Shown here piece by piece: positions 1 through 10,669 of a DNA stretch of 64,000 nt. The notes beneath the pieces were generated by a model, which was not told the DNA's origin, did no database searches, and was given only the letters and a program-made list of their open reading frames with translations. Position 1 is the first letter of the stretch; each line of letters begins with the position of its first letter. The translations under genes and the position numbers were made by a program. The stretch is from NCBI RefSeq assembly GCF_036669915.1, contig NC_089315.1:888503-952502 (forward strand), written 5' to 3'. The stretch comes from Pocillopora verrucosa (taxonomy: Eukaryota; Cnidaria; Anthozoa; Scleractinia; Pocilloporidae).

Positions 1-383
1 TTTGGCGTGTTTGATTTAGGCGAACCGATAAGGTGTCATTCAAGTCTTCCTGTTTCCTTGATTGACACGTGATGTTTACGAAAGTCGCCTCGATAGATAA
101 GATAGAGTTAATATATATGGCTGTGGTATTTGTTTTTTGCTGAGTTCCGTAGTTTTTTGTAAATTGTCCTTTAAAGTTGTATGAAATTAAAGTCTTGAAA
201 AGTGTCACAACAAGCCTTCGCTCGAGTGAAATTTAATTTCCGTAAAACTCTGAAAAATAATGAGATCCGATCAAACTGATTGTGGTTTTAGTATAGGTAC
301 ATGAATGTCTTACAACACACGAAAACGAGCGAAATCCATGTCTCAAGCAAAATCGACCGGACTGCTCTTACAGAGATACTCTC
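1..383. mobile_element. Right terminal arm of a long-TIR element, partial
   Basis: These bases match the right end of the long-TIR element at 47073-53102 (equivalent to about 52719-53102) with only scattered substitutions and one small indel. The terminus is followed by TTAA at 384-387, as in the complete copy. The rest of the element presumably lies to the left of this window. The segment carries no ORF of its own. It sits upstream of the plus-strand receptor locus at 729, as the complete copy does for the receptor at 53448. Confidence 0.8.
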
Positions 384-1533
384 TTAAGTTATTATAAACG
401 CTTGAGGATGGACAAAGAATGATTGAAAGACAATTCGTCGCGGCTCTGGAAGTTTTGGAATGCCATCAATTTTTTATAACTTCCGTAAATTCGCCATAAA
501 TGTGGAATTTCAGAAAGCACCAAAATATAACTGTCGACATCCAATGGCATAAAAAACATTTAATTGATTCTTAAAGGTAAGAGTGCAATGATATGTAAAT
601 TAGCTACCATGGATTAAGTTTCTGTATATCTCTTTCTAGTAGCAGTAGAGCAAGTCACCTGTGATAGACGATTCTATGTAAGGCTCTTTTTCAACCCCTT
701 AGGAGTTCTCCATCGAAGGAACACAGAAATGTCGTTATTTACCAACACTACCATAGGTGGAACCAATACCTCCACCGAGAGCACAATTGAACAATATGAA
801 GAACCAAAAGCTCTGTACATTTTCCGTTTAACCCTCTTCTCCGTGATCATCTCGGCCAGTTTAATCGGCAACTCGATGGTTTGTTATGCTGTGTGTACCA
901 TACCTTCCCGCAAGCCTCTGTCCTACCATCTCGTCGCTAACATGGCCTTCGCAGAAATTCTAAGCAGTGTTTGTTTAGCCGTCATGTTTGCGAGAGAGCA
1001 GAATCCAACTGACTGCGTCCTTCAAGAGGCCGCATGCATTTTGAATCCGTTCCAAGTAATTGCTCTTCTCATTGTGATCTACTCACTGGCTGCCATCGCT
1101 TTTTATCGTTACAGATTCATTGTAAACCCTCTTCCGCGCGGACCATCCGCTAAGAAGATTACAATTCTGACCATATCTGGGCTGTGGCTGTTGTCATTTG
1201 CAATCGCCTTCCCCTATTTCTTTGGTCTCAGGTTTAGAAATGGTGAGTGTGAGGAGCTGTCTGTCGTAAGTAATAGATCCTATGTAGCTATCAGATTCAT
1301 CCTGAATTACGCTTTACCATATATGATAATGCTAGCATCTTACGGAGCAGTGGCGTGGAACTTAGGGAGGCGAATCGCAGAGATAAAGAAACGGAATCGG
1401 GATTTGAAAGTTGCACCCTCTTGTATTGTTGAAACTAAACTCCAAGAGTTGCGAGATGGCGCGAGAATGGAGGAACGAAGAAGTGTTCTGCTCGATCAGA
1501 ATAACCGAAGAGACAATTGACCAGCTCCCAGTT

Positions 1534-1606
1534 GGCTTGATAGCTCAGTTGGTTAGAGCGCTGCACCGGTATCGCAGAGGTCATGGGTTCGATTCCCGTT
1601 CAGGCC
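1534..1606 (+). tRNA. tRNA-like gene, possible tRNA-Thr(GGT), copy 1
   Basis: The sequence folds as a 73-nt cloverleaf. The acceptor stem pairs GGCTTGA with TCAGGCC, the D stem GCTC with GAGC and the T stem ATGGG with CCCGT, with T loop TTCGATT. The internal Pol III A box (TAGCTCAGTTGG) and B box (GGTTCGATTCC) match consensus, and a T7 run follows. The expected anticodon loop is CCGGTAT, giving GGT (Thr). However, position 33 is C instead of the near-universal U, and the last anticodon-stem pair is A-C. It may therefore be a tRNA-derived SINE head or a non-decoding tRNA-like RNA. Confidence 0.7.
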
Positions 1607-1780
1607 TGAATTTTTTTCAGGCCTTATTTCTCAACTGCTTAAGTTGAGTATATACTGCGATGATCTTCATTTGCTTAAAATGTATTTTCCGCAGTACAAA
1701 TATATGACTTTCATGTATTCTTATCACACCTTCTCCATCTACGGGTATATAACGAACTCACAATTGACCAGCTCCCAGTT

Positions 1781-1853
1781 GGCTTGATAGCTCAGTTGGT
1801 TAGAGCGCTGCACCGGTATCGCAGAGGTCATGGGTTCGATTCCCGTTCAGGCC
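1781..1853 (+). tRNA. tRNA-like gene, possible tRNA-Thr(GGT), copy 2
   Basis: Second copy, 247 bp downstream of the first and identical to it through the cloverleaf, A and B boxes and T7 run. It has the same atypical C33 and A-C pair in the anticodon arm. Confidence 0.7.
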
Positions 1854-2027
1854 TGAATTTTTTTCAGGCCTTATTTCTCAACTGCTTAAGTTGAGTATAT
1901 ACTGCGATGATCTTCATTTGCTTAAAATGTATTTTCCGCAGTACAAATATATGACTTTCATGTATTCTTATCACACCTTCTCCATCTACGGGTATATAAC
2001 GAACTCACAATTGACCAGCTCCCAGTT

Positions 2028-2100
2028 GGCTTGATAGCTCAGTTGGTTAGAGCGCTGCACCGGTATCGCAGAGGTCATGGGTTCGATTCCCGTTCAGGCC
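2028..2100 (+). tRNA. tRNA-like gene, possible tRNA-Thr(GGT), copy 3
   Basis: Third copy, 247 bp after copy 2. The cloverleaf is the same. The downstream sequence reads TAAA instead of TGAA before the T run, weakening the downstream hairpin by one pair. The unit is truncated on its right where receptor TM6 sequence resumes near 2176. Confidence 0.68.
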
Positions 2101-2654
2101 TAAATTTTTTTCAGGCCTTATTTCTCAACTGCTTAAGTTGAGTATATACTGCGATGATCTTCATTTGCTTAAAAAATTATTTTTGTTGTTTGTTATTTTC
2201 CGTATCAAGCCCACTATGTGTGGGAAAGGGTTTGTAACATCACTGCGTATCAATTTAGATATCATCAACTCTTTATTGATTTTAATTTTATTTTGATTTG
2301 CCTTCCCAGCGCCTTACATCCTTTGTGTTATGGAACAATGAACAGTTTCTTTGCTAAGGCGTTCTCCAAAATCATTCTTTGTAGATCTTGAAAACACAAG
2401 AATAAATATGTATCTCAAGTCGTAGAATGCTTTGCTCAAGTTCGAGCAAATTCTCAGGTTTGTTTTGCATTGTTATTAAGGCAGTTTCCGGATGAAAGTT
2501 TTGTCAACTTGTTCCTCAGCATTTTACGCCGTTCAGGGTTGGTGAGTTTATCTCAAAATTGGCTTTTTAACATATACAGACTTATCACGATGATAAATGT
2601 TTATGCGGCCTGCACATCTGCGGCAACAAAGATAGTGGAAGATACTCTTGAGCA

Positions 2655-3180
2655 ACGTTACAAATGTTAAAAACTTTAAATTACTTCAAAACGATTCAGA
2701 AACCGGTACTATCTTTACGCAACCTCCACTAATTTCGTTCCAACGTAACAAAAACATAAGCAACTTCTTGGTTAAAAGTTCAAGATATGAGACCAACGGC
2801 CAACCTGGAACTAAGCAAATGCGCTCGCTCTCGATGCAAAACTTGTCCTTTCATTTACAACGTAGAGAAAATGTCGGAACCCGAAAGATCCATTAAGATT
2901 ACCGATCACTTCACGTGCACCTCCGCCATTGTAATCTATTGCGTAACTAGCATTTGATACAAAAAGTTATACATTAGTGAAACAGGAAGACGACTAGGTG
3001 ATCGATTCCGAGAACAATTTCGTGACGTAGAAAGAAATGAAAAGGACGCATCCAAACCAGTCGCTAGACGCTACAATTTCCCAAATTACTCTGAGCAGCA
3101 TATAGCAGTTTGCGGCATTTCCCTCTATCTAAGCAATTCGCAAAGCCGCAAAACTCTAGAACAAATACGAGAAGAGAAAT
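2655..3180 (+). mobile_element. Penelope-like element remnant (C-terminal RT linker and GIY-YIG)
   Basis: Translation in shifting frames gives the linker typical of Penelope-like elements (LISFQRNKNISNFLVKSS) followed by a cysteine cluster and a GIY-YIG nuclease fragment (ETGRRLGDRFREQ). The reading frame is broken by stops and frameshifts. No reverse transcriptase core is present. The same remnant occurs at the same place in unit 2 (26870-27440) and unit 3 (54790-55310), so insertion preceded the duplication. Confidence 0.7.
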
Positions 3181-4984
3181 TTTATATCTGAAAATAACCA
3201 TGTATTATTTTGTTTATTACATAAACACAATAGCCCATTTTTGACAAAAAAAGTCGACTTGATTAATAAATGAAAATAAAAGGATCGACAATCCCCGTCA
3301 CTGCAGTATCCAAGTGTCGCACTGGACATGATTGTGCACACGACAGCGCTGAAAAACTCATAAGAAAGCACTTTCTTCCCCTGGAAATGTCACCAAATCG
3401 TCGGTGACCTTGATAAACAGTTCCAGCGATTGATAGAATTGCACCTGACATGATAGATCAGTTCAAAAAGAGCAATAAAAACTTACTCGCTGGTCGACTA
3501 ATGAACTCCCCAGGGCTTGATGGCAGGAACATTGGACCATGTGGGCTGCGCACGCACAATTAAAAAACTACCGCCGCTGATCTTCATACTGCATCTTTAA
3601 AATCATCACCACCGAACGAACGAAGTCACAATTCAATGGATCGAATGTTGAACGCATACATTTAGAGCCCAGGCCTCACACGGAAAGTCAGGAATAGTTT
3701 TGCTGCTCGCTAATGCTCGCAGTAACAAAAGTTTTTATTATAACGATTCTAACTTGGATTCCCGCCTTTGAATCAAGAAGATACGGTGTACTGCTGGTAG
3801 ATTATCTTTTAAAGATGAAGTTAATTGGTGTTACATCACGATGCTTTATGACTGGGATTGGTTTAGAAAATTTGCACCACCTCTTCACTCGAGTTTTGCC
3901 GCGCTCTCTTTGTCTCCATGGGATGTTTATCTTGCTGACAGTCGAAATTTCTTTTATGAATTCAATCGAATGACGCTCCATCTTATTTCGGTAGTGAATT
4001 ATTGATCAGGTTAGTATGGCGTGCTGTACAGTCGGCATAACTTGATTTCGACCTTTCCTCGAATCATTCCCACAAATTGATATTTCAATTTTTATCTTTA
4101 AATGAGCTGAACAAGACGTTAACAATGCTTCCAAGAAGCTACCTAGTTTTTATTTCTCGGATATTGTGCTGTGGAGAAATTTCTGCTACTACCCTAGCAA
4201 GATAGATATACAGACACTTATAGGCAGAAATGTGATCGTAGAAAAATGTTAATATCGTCGAGCAGCTAAGGTAGCCCGATTGATAAGATTTCATTCATTT
4301 TACGGCGCTTGTTTCTTATAAGGATGCTATCTCCTTTATCAAATCATTCTTTGCGAAAGCTTGACAAGAAGATATCAAAACCTGTTCCTAATATGGCAGT
4401 TTAAGACTGCTTTGAAAAGCATTAAATTTTAGCTTAAATAGGAACCGTGTACGCGAAAAGGTTTGTAATGAACCATTGAGAAAAGGTTCTCTCATTTACA
4501 AAATATTCCCGTCTGCGACTTTGTTGAGAGTATAAAAATGGCGACGGCAATCAAAGGACACAAAAAAATTATTTTAAAAAGCTGGTCATGACAAACGACT
4601 GCGCGGGAAATTTCACTGTGATTAGCGCAAACACAGCTTGTCGACACAATAACAAAAAACTTAGAATCCAAACCTTCCGCAAGTGCCGATATTTTTTTCG
4701 GTAATCTTTTTCTTTCAAGCAGATCTGTGCCTTGAAGATGCCGTTGTATTATAAGAGGAATTTGAAATCGTTCTGAATAATTTGAGATATAGCGATAGAC
4801 TAAACTGACCGCCGCTCAATTCTCGCTGGATTTGCAAGCAGATTTTCACTTGGGTTTGTTTAGGGGGAAAAGCACGCGAAATGTCGATTGTGACGTAGCA
4901 AGGGTTTTTAACAATTTTTTTTTGGTTCCTCATGAGCCGTCCAGTTGCTGCCGATGTAAATGTGTATTCACGGCTTCCAGTCGC

Positions 4985-5290
4985 ATGAGTTTTTCTGTTC
5001 GTAAAACGTGCGTAAAGAAAACGCATGCGAACAATTTCCACCGCCACGTAAAAATGACTGCCATGCCTTTTAACGTGAGGAAAATGTTGGCCTGTGCGTA
5101 GAAGTTGAAGAAGTGTGCAACTTAACTTGCACTCTTACGATTGCAACGTGCGTAAAACGTACGTAAACCTCCAGAAAGAAAACGAGGAAGTAGAAATATG
5201 ATAACGTTTTGTTGACGCACGTAAACGTTCATCTCAACGTACCAAAGTATGTAATTTTTTTAAACGCACTTTTACGCGCATGGACAAAAG
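4985..5290. repeat. Cluster of ACGT/CGTGCGTAAA motifs
   Basis: Variants of CGTGCGTAAA, ACGCACGTAAACG and ACGTAC recur in both orientations within about 300 bp. The same cluster is at 29215-29520 and 57115-57420. The function is not known from the sequence; it could be part of an old non-autonomous transposon or a regulatory cluster. Confidence 0.5.
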
Positions 5291-5718
5291 CAACAGAGGA
5301 AATCCTGCTTAATGGCACGACATTTTGCCGGTGTTTTGGGCGTTTGAGGGCCGCGATTTTCCTTTACATCTGGGATTTTTACCGAGAAACCCCTCAACTA
5401 CAACCTCAACTGCATAACATATTCGAAGCCGCATTTTAACTCATCACTCGGACAATTCACTCAGTGTCAGTGAGGCCTTTCAACCACGCACGTATTCCAG
5501 AAAAATCCTCCACACATTTTAATTCAAATTGAACAGCACGTTTTAAAGACGGTTATCATATTATTGTTGAGATCAATGCGTCTATACTTCTGTCATTTTC
5601 TTTGAAAAGAACCAATGATCACTTGAAATTAAGAGAACAAATACTTAGGTCCATCTTATGACTGACAACTCAGTTCCGTTATTTCATAGAACTTGTATAT
5701 ATAATTATCATTTATGTG

Positions 5719-5751
5719 CAGTCTGTACTTTAACGTTTAAGGTACAGACTG
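5719..5751. repeat. Short hairpin-forming inverted repeat
   Basis: CAGTCTGTAC and GTACAGACTG form a 10-bp perfect stem around a 13-nt loop. The unit 3 counterpart (57846-57878) extends the stem to 13 bp; the unit 2 counterpart is degenerate. Confidence 0.6.
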
Positions 5752-7758
5752 AAATTTGCAATTAATTCCGGCGAACATGTTATGTTTACCGACTGAAGGA
5801 ACATCTGAGAGATGTTTAAAAGTAGATTTTCCCGTTTCCTTCTTTCATCTACCTTATGAGATCTATAATATTCTTTAGCTCTATCAGCTGTAAACAACCT
5901 CGAGGTTCTTGTCAACAAATTTGAACTGCAGGATGTTTTGACTTCTGATTGTCACTATGTCTGAAGCCCTGAGGATGTTTAAAACACATCGACTCACACT
6001 CAGCGTTAAATATAATTACCCCAGGTTTTGTTTTCATGATGACTTTTCATCAAATGCGTGTGTTTCTTCCGAACAAAGACACGCTTGTAATGATTGTTCT
6101 CGAAGTTTCTCCCTCTTCTGTTCAACACAGATCCATATCCAATAACTGGAACATTTGCAGACTCGAACCTGGCGCTGATTTCGCTGCTTGCTGAAATTTT
6201 TATGTAACCCGACATATCGGTGGTTAATTTTTATTAAAATATACGATGTATTTATAAAAGTACAAAATACACCGTCTGTTTCGTATTTCTGGTCACTTGT
6301 TCCCTACGCCCGATAACCCGATCACTCGATTACTTGAAGCTCTTTCGCTTTCCCTACACGTTCGATTTATTAGGAGTCAAATTATTTTTCCTTTGCCCAC
6401 AGAATCAGTTCTTTTCAGGCATTTTTATGTTGACAAAAATACCCCCCCATCCTTCCAAAAAACACACATTAAACTTTCCTGAAGTACTTCAGAGGACTTT
6501 TACAGTTATTGATCACATTTTAAAATCCTTTAATCAGCTTCGTCTCATTAAACCACCAGAAGCACATATATTTCTATATACAATGGTTTAAACGATATAT
6601 CATCTGGCAAATTTTGCTCAAGGAACTGAATGATCAGAAAATAATCTATGAGCTTCTAGTCTAAGTAATTTTCCTTGCGAACGGTGAACATATTTACAAG
6701 CAAAACCACCGATATGTAATTCTCAAGAGTTTTTATACAAAATGCACGTGGCGGCAGGAAGTCGTTATTTACGACGACAAATTGAAAGGCTGGTTTGCTT
6801 CAATCTGATCTTGCTGAAAACGATCCCCAGCATAACTCAATTTTCAATACGTTACTGAAGGTATCCGTTTCAAGTATTCTTGTGATTTAGATTAAGGAGA
6901 CTATTGACGCGAGTGCTTTCACTGGCGTGAATTGTATTTTTAAAATAAACATACTCTTACATATCAACCTCTACCAAGCTTGCATCGTTATAATTGGTAT
7001 TTTTTTTTAAGTTGTTCGAAAACAAACAGTTTTCCGCGAACAATCTTTTGCGGTATTTAAACTTTGGAACTCTCGACTGGAGGACATTCCTTTCGTGTCC
7101 AAGATGGCTGCCAGACATTTACAGCTGCCACACTGGGAGCGTAGAACTTTTATTGAGTTGGATTCAAAAATGAGTCAGTTTCACAGCTTGGTAAAGGTTT
7201 ATCCAAAGTTCCACTTGCGACTTGAGGTACACATCAGTCATAAGGTCTACAAAGAATGATTTTGGAGAACGCCTTAGCAAAGAAACTATTCATTGTTCCA
7301 TAACACAAAGGATGTAAGGCGCTGGGAAGGCAAATCAAAATAAAATTATAATCAATAAAGAGTTGATGATATCTAAATTGATACGCAGTGATGTTTCAAA
7401 CTCTTTCCCACACATAATGGGCTTGATACGGAAAATAGCACGCAACAAAAATAATGATAAGCATAAAAATTATCTTAAGTAAATCTTTCTCCGGGTCTGT
7501 GTTTTCGGGTTTGCTGTCTCTTCGGTTATTCTGATCGAACACGACACTCTTTCGTTCCTTCATTCTCGTGTCCTCTCCCAAATCTTGTAGATCCATTTGA
7601 TCTTCGACAACACAAGACGATTCGGCAGTCGAGGCCCGATTTCTTTCGTTAATCCGTACAATTCGCATCTTCAAGTTCCACGCCACTGCTCTGTAGGATG
7701 CAAGCATTATCACATAGGGTAAAGCGTAATTCAGGATGAATCTAATTATTACATAGTA

Positions 7759-10669
7759 ATAATACAATACAATACAAAGACTTTATTTAAACACGATAAT
7801 TGTTAAAGCGACTACACGCTTGTGGGGTCGTGCGTAAAATGGAATAAAATGAAATGTAGTAAAATACAATAATTAAAGTAGCCTATCAAAATTAGAAGAT
7901 CTAAAAATATTTAAAATTGGGGTCCTTAAAATTCACTGTCTGTGGAGAAATGGAATTAAAGTTCAAATTTAAAAGTGCCTTTGATTTGTAGGCTAACGAG
8001 GAGAGCTGCTTAATGGTTATATTTCTTAAATTTGATTCTTGGAGAAGTGTGTTAAAAACGATAGGTCCTCTTCTGGAAAAACTGTTTTTCATGTAATATG
8101 TATTGAATTTTGGTACTTTTATGTTGGCATTACTTCTTAGATTTTTCTTAGTATTCACGTCAACTTCTTCGGTGGTATCTAAGATGGATATAGGTAAAGT
8201 CTTCTTATCTATTTTGAACATCAGTTTAGCTAAATTAACTTTATATGTGGTTTCAATAGAAGACCATCGAGCTTTGCTTAGTACGTCAGACTTAGGCATA
8301 TCCCATGGCCAGTTAAAAATTAATTTTGCCGCTCTACAGTGTAAAGACTCTAATGCAATTAGGCCCTCCTTATTAGTAAGGCCGCCCCAGACGGTGATAC
8401 CATATATAATTGATGGGTAGATTACTTTAAAGTATAAGTCCAGTAGCATGGGTCTTGGTAAGAACAAGCTGCGCTTCAGCATGTTAAGCTTATTTGCAAA
8501 GCTGATCTTTAGTGCTTTGACATGGTAGTCCCAGTTAAGTCTATTATCAATATAGACTCCAAGCAGCCTGGTGTGTTTAACCCATCTTATACAATGATTC
8601 ATCAGTATTAATGACTGTAGTGGACCAGTGAAGTTTCCTCGATGAATTAGCATGCCTTCGCATTTCTTGGGGTGAGGCAATAGTTGATTTCTTAAGCACC
8701 ATAGCTCTAGTTCCTTGAGAGCAGCATTCAGTTCGGCAATAACAATGTCTACGGTGTCTCCGATACAGAACAGGGTGGTATCGTCTGCGTACATAAAAAC
8801 AGTTGCATTTGTTATATTATCAGGTAGATCATTTGTGTAAAGTGCGAACAAGGTTGGACCGAGGACTGATCCCTGAGGAACGCCTGTATTAATGCGAGCA
8901 AAATCAGAGGCTGCGCCGTCAATGATTGTGAACTGTCGCCTCCCCTTTAAGTAGCTGTGAAGCCAAGCAGCGAGGTTGCCCTTGATCCCAAAGTCAATCT
9001 CGAGTTTATGCAGCAATATTTTATGCGATACACAGTCAAAGGCCTTTTGAAAATCGACAAAAACCACGCCGACAACTTTACTGTTATCAACCGCTTGTCT
9101 CCATTGTTCTGTCAGTTTTATAAGCATTAATTCAGTAGAAAAGCCTTTCCTATAAGCCCATTGGTTTTCAGTGACTAAACTGTGCTCGTGGAATGTATGG
9201 TTGACGATTCTCTGAGAGACCGTTGATTCAAGGATCTTGCTGGGTATACTGAGAATAGAAATTGGCCGATAGTTGCTCATGTCGCTCTCATCGTCCTTTT
9301 TGTGGATAGGGCTCAGCCTAGCCACTTTCCATTGTTCAAACACGTAGCCAGATCTTAGACTTTCACAATAAATATGGTATAATGGATGGACCAACGCATT
9401 CCCGGCAGTTTTTAGAGTTCTAGAAGAAATCTGGTCGGGACCGGTAGCTTTATTCCATTTAAGATCTGATAAATACTTTTCAATTTCGGATTTTGATAAA
9501 ATAACGTCTTTGATAACAGGAACTGACTTTAATGTTGTGGCAGCGTTGACTTTTGTGAATGAAAAGTTCCTTGTTAGATTAATTCCTATATTAGAAAAGA
9601 AAGAATTCATCAGATTTGATTTTTCTTTACTATCGACTGCCAGAGAACCGTCTTCCCTCTTCAAGGGTCCAATAGCCTTTCTGAGTTTTGGTGCAGTGGC
9701 ATTGCGAAGAAGATTCCAATACTCCGCAGCGGTTTTTATTTCAAGTAGTTGGTTCTTGAAATGTTTAGTTTTCGCCCGACGTACGTCCGTGGTGATTTCA
9801 TTACGTAATCTTTTGTATTCCTTCCATTTGACCGGATCTTTTGTGCGAGTGGCTACTTTGAATAATTTAAACCGTTTGTTCATCTTTAATCTTATTTCGC
9901 TGTTAATCCATGGTGAACAGACGCTGCGAACCTTGACGTCTTTATAAGGGGCATGGACATCACAAACATCGTTGAACAAAAGATTCCAGCCCCAAAGGAC
10001 GTCGTCTTTGTCTTCGAATATATCCAGTACGTGAAAAGGTATTCGTTCGATATCTTTCTTGAAATCTTGAATGTTACATCTCTTGAAGTTTCTTGAGCGG
10101 ACAATCTTCGGAGGGGGTCTTTTGGATTTCAACTTCAAAGTGGCGTAAACTAAACTGTGATCAGATATGCCCAATGGCAGCACGCCGCATTGACGAACCA
10201 TGTTTGCTTTAGTTGTAACAATAAGGTCAATTAGGGACTCCGTTGTGGATGTTATTCTAGTTGGTTGAGAGATAATGTTTTGCATATTGAAGTCTTCAAA
10301 GGTCTCTATCAGCTTCTTCGTTTTGCCCAAAGTAGGTATGCCGTCAGGGTCCCTATTTAATAAACAACAGTTAAAATCGCCAAGTATAAAGATGCTGTCA
10401 GTTTTAAGCCAAGCTTTTTCGAGGGCTCCACGAAAGCTTTCGAAGAAATTCGTGGACTCTAGCTCAGACCTATAGATTACGGAGAACAGAGTAGTGTTTG
10501 TAGGAAATTTAACCTGTATCCAGAGAGCTTCAATGTCTGAGGCTGCCAAATCTCTGCGATGAGTAACGGATAAATGTTCAGCATAATACATGATCACGCC
10601 GCCGCCTTTACGTTGAGATCTATCACAACGTATGAATTTAAGACCAGGAATTTGTAGCACATTATCAGG
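7759..10669 (-). mobile_element. 5'-truncated CR1/L2-like LINE inserted in a GPCR gene
   Basis: A non-LTR retrotransposon, flanked by a probable 5-bp target duplication TAGTA (7754-7758 and 10670-10674) in the second extracellular loop/TM5 junction of the receptor locus. The 3' end, read on the minus strand, has AATAAA and then a short TTGTA-type microsatellite tail, as in CR1/L2 elements. The 5' end is truncated inside the endonuclease region. The ORF is uninterrupted, so insertion is probably recent. Units 2 and 3 lack it at the same site. Confidence 0.9.
7901..10660 (-). CDS. LINE endonuclease-reverse transcriptase (N-terminally truncated)
   Basis: A 919-aa open frame. The N-terminal part is an exonuclease/endonuclease/phosphatase-type endonuclease missing its start; GDFN is at about residues 94-97 and SDH at 166-168. 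The reverse transcriptase shows SNYRPIS (about 462), FVDFQKAFD (534-542), GVPQGSVLGP (593-602) and the catalytic YADD (624-627), followed by the usual thumb and C-terminal region. In this family the protein nicks target DNA and primes reverse transcription from the cut end. The start given is the first ATG after the truncation and is not the original start. The missing endonuclease N-terminus should make this copy unable to mobilize itself, although the RT part appears intact. Confidence 0.92.
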   Translation of the reverse strand: MLQIPGLKFIRCDRSQRKGGGVIMYYAEHLSVTHRRDLAASDIEALWIQVKFPTNTTLFSVIYRSELESTNFFESFRGALEKAWLKTDSIFILGDFNCCLLNRDPDGIPTLGKTKKLIETFEDFNMQNIISQPTRITSTTESLIDLIVTTKANMVRQCGVLPLGISDHSLVYATLKLKSKRPPPKIVRSRNFKRCNIQDFKKDIERIPFHVLDIFEDKDDVLWGWNLLFNDVCDVHAPYKDVKVRSVCSPWINSEIRLKMNKRFKLFKVATRTKDPVKWKEYKRLRNEITTDVRRAKTKHFKNQLLEIKTAAEYWNLLRNATAPKLRKAIGPLKREDGSLAVDSKEKSNLMNSFFSNIGINLTRNFSFTKVNAATTLKSVPVIKDVILSKSEIEKYLSDLKWNKATGPDQISSRTLKTAGNALVHPLYHIYCESLRSGYVFEQWKVARLSPIHKKDDESDMSNYRPISILSIPSKILESTVSQRIVNHTFHEHSLVTENQWAYRKGFSTELMLIKLTEQWRQAVDNSKVVGVVFVDFQKAFDCVSHKILLHKLEIDFGIKGNLAAWLHSYLKGRRQFTIIDGAASDFARINTGVPQGSVLGPTLFALYTNDLPDNITNATVFMYADDTTLFCIGDTVDIVIAELNAALKELELWCLRNQLLPHPKKCEGMLIHRGNFTGPLQSLILMNHCIRWVKHTRLLGVYIDNRLNWDYHVKALKISFANKLNMLKRSLFLPRPMLLDLYFKVIYPSIIYGITVWGGLTNKEGLIALESLHCRAAKLIFNWPWDMPKSDVLSKARWSSIETTYKVNLAKLMFKIDKKTLPISILDTTEEVDVNTKKNLRSNANIKVPKFNTYYMKNSFSRRGPIVFNTLLQESNLRNITIKQLSSLAYKSKALLNLNFNSISPQTVNFKDPNFKYF

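Larger units (their letters stand above)
1513..2174 (+). repeat. 247-bp tandem repeat, 2.7 copies, each with a tRNA-like gene
   Basis: Units begin at 1513, 1760 and 2007. The first two look identical. The third has one visible substitution after the tRNA-like body and is cut off at the tail. Each unit contains a tRNA-like gene, a run of seven T, an inverted repeat that pairs AGGCCTGAA with TTCAGGCCT across the T run, and a second hairpin (CTCAACT/AGTTGAG). The near-identity implies recent local amplification inside the dead receptor gene. Confidence 0.92.
729..2391 (+). pseudogene. Class A GPCR pseudogene, interrupted by tRNA-like array
   Basis: A rhodopsin-like receptor whose reading frame opens at ATG 729 and is near-identical to the intact receptor at 53448. 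The frame covers the glycosylatable N-terminus, TM1 to TM5 and most of the third intracellular loop, then stops at 1518-1520 after 263 aa. The stop lies in inserted DNA. Just after the codons for NRRD the gene switches to three tandem 247-bp tRNA-like units (1513-2174). It resumes at about 2176 inside TM6 and runs to a TGA at 2389-2391, with AATAAA at 2401. By comparison with 53448-54509, roughly 65 bp encoding the end of the loop and the start of TM6 are missing. The product would lack TM6 and TM7, so I call it a pseudogene, although a truncated protein could be translated. Confidence 0.9.
3190..7233. other. Intergenic block between convergent receptor loci, unit 1
   Basis: No convincing gene seen. 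The block aligns with 55310-59390 in unit 3 and about 27.5-31.3 kb in unit 2. It holds a cluster of short ACGT-core motifs (about 4985-5290), a short perfect hairpin (5719-5751) and AT-rich sequence. Small ORFs are present but are not shared as ORFs among the three units, so I do not call them. Confidence 0.6.

Noticed and set aside
1411-1647. 78-codon plus-strand ORF overlapping the receptor end and the tRNA-like gene
   Set aside because: It lies across the receptor third-loop region in another frame and runs into the tRNA-like body, so it is a frame shadow.
8103-8420. 105-codon plus-strand ORF
   Set aside because: It is antisense to the LINE reverse transcriptase frame and has no features of its own. 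The ORF at 9510-9947 was rejected for the same reason.
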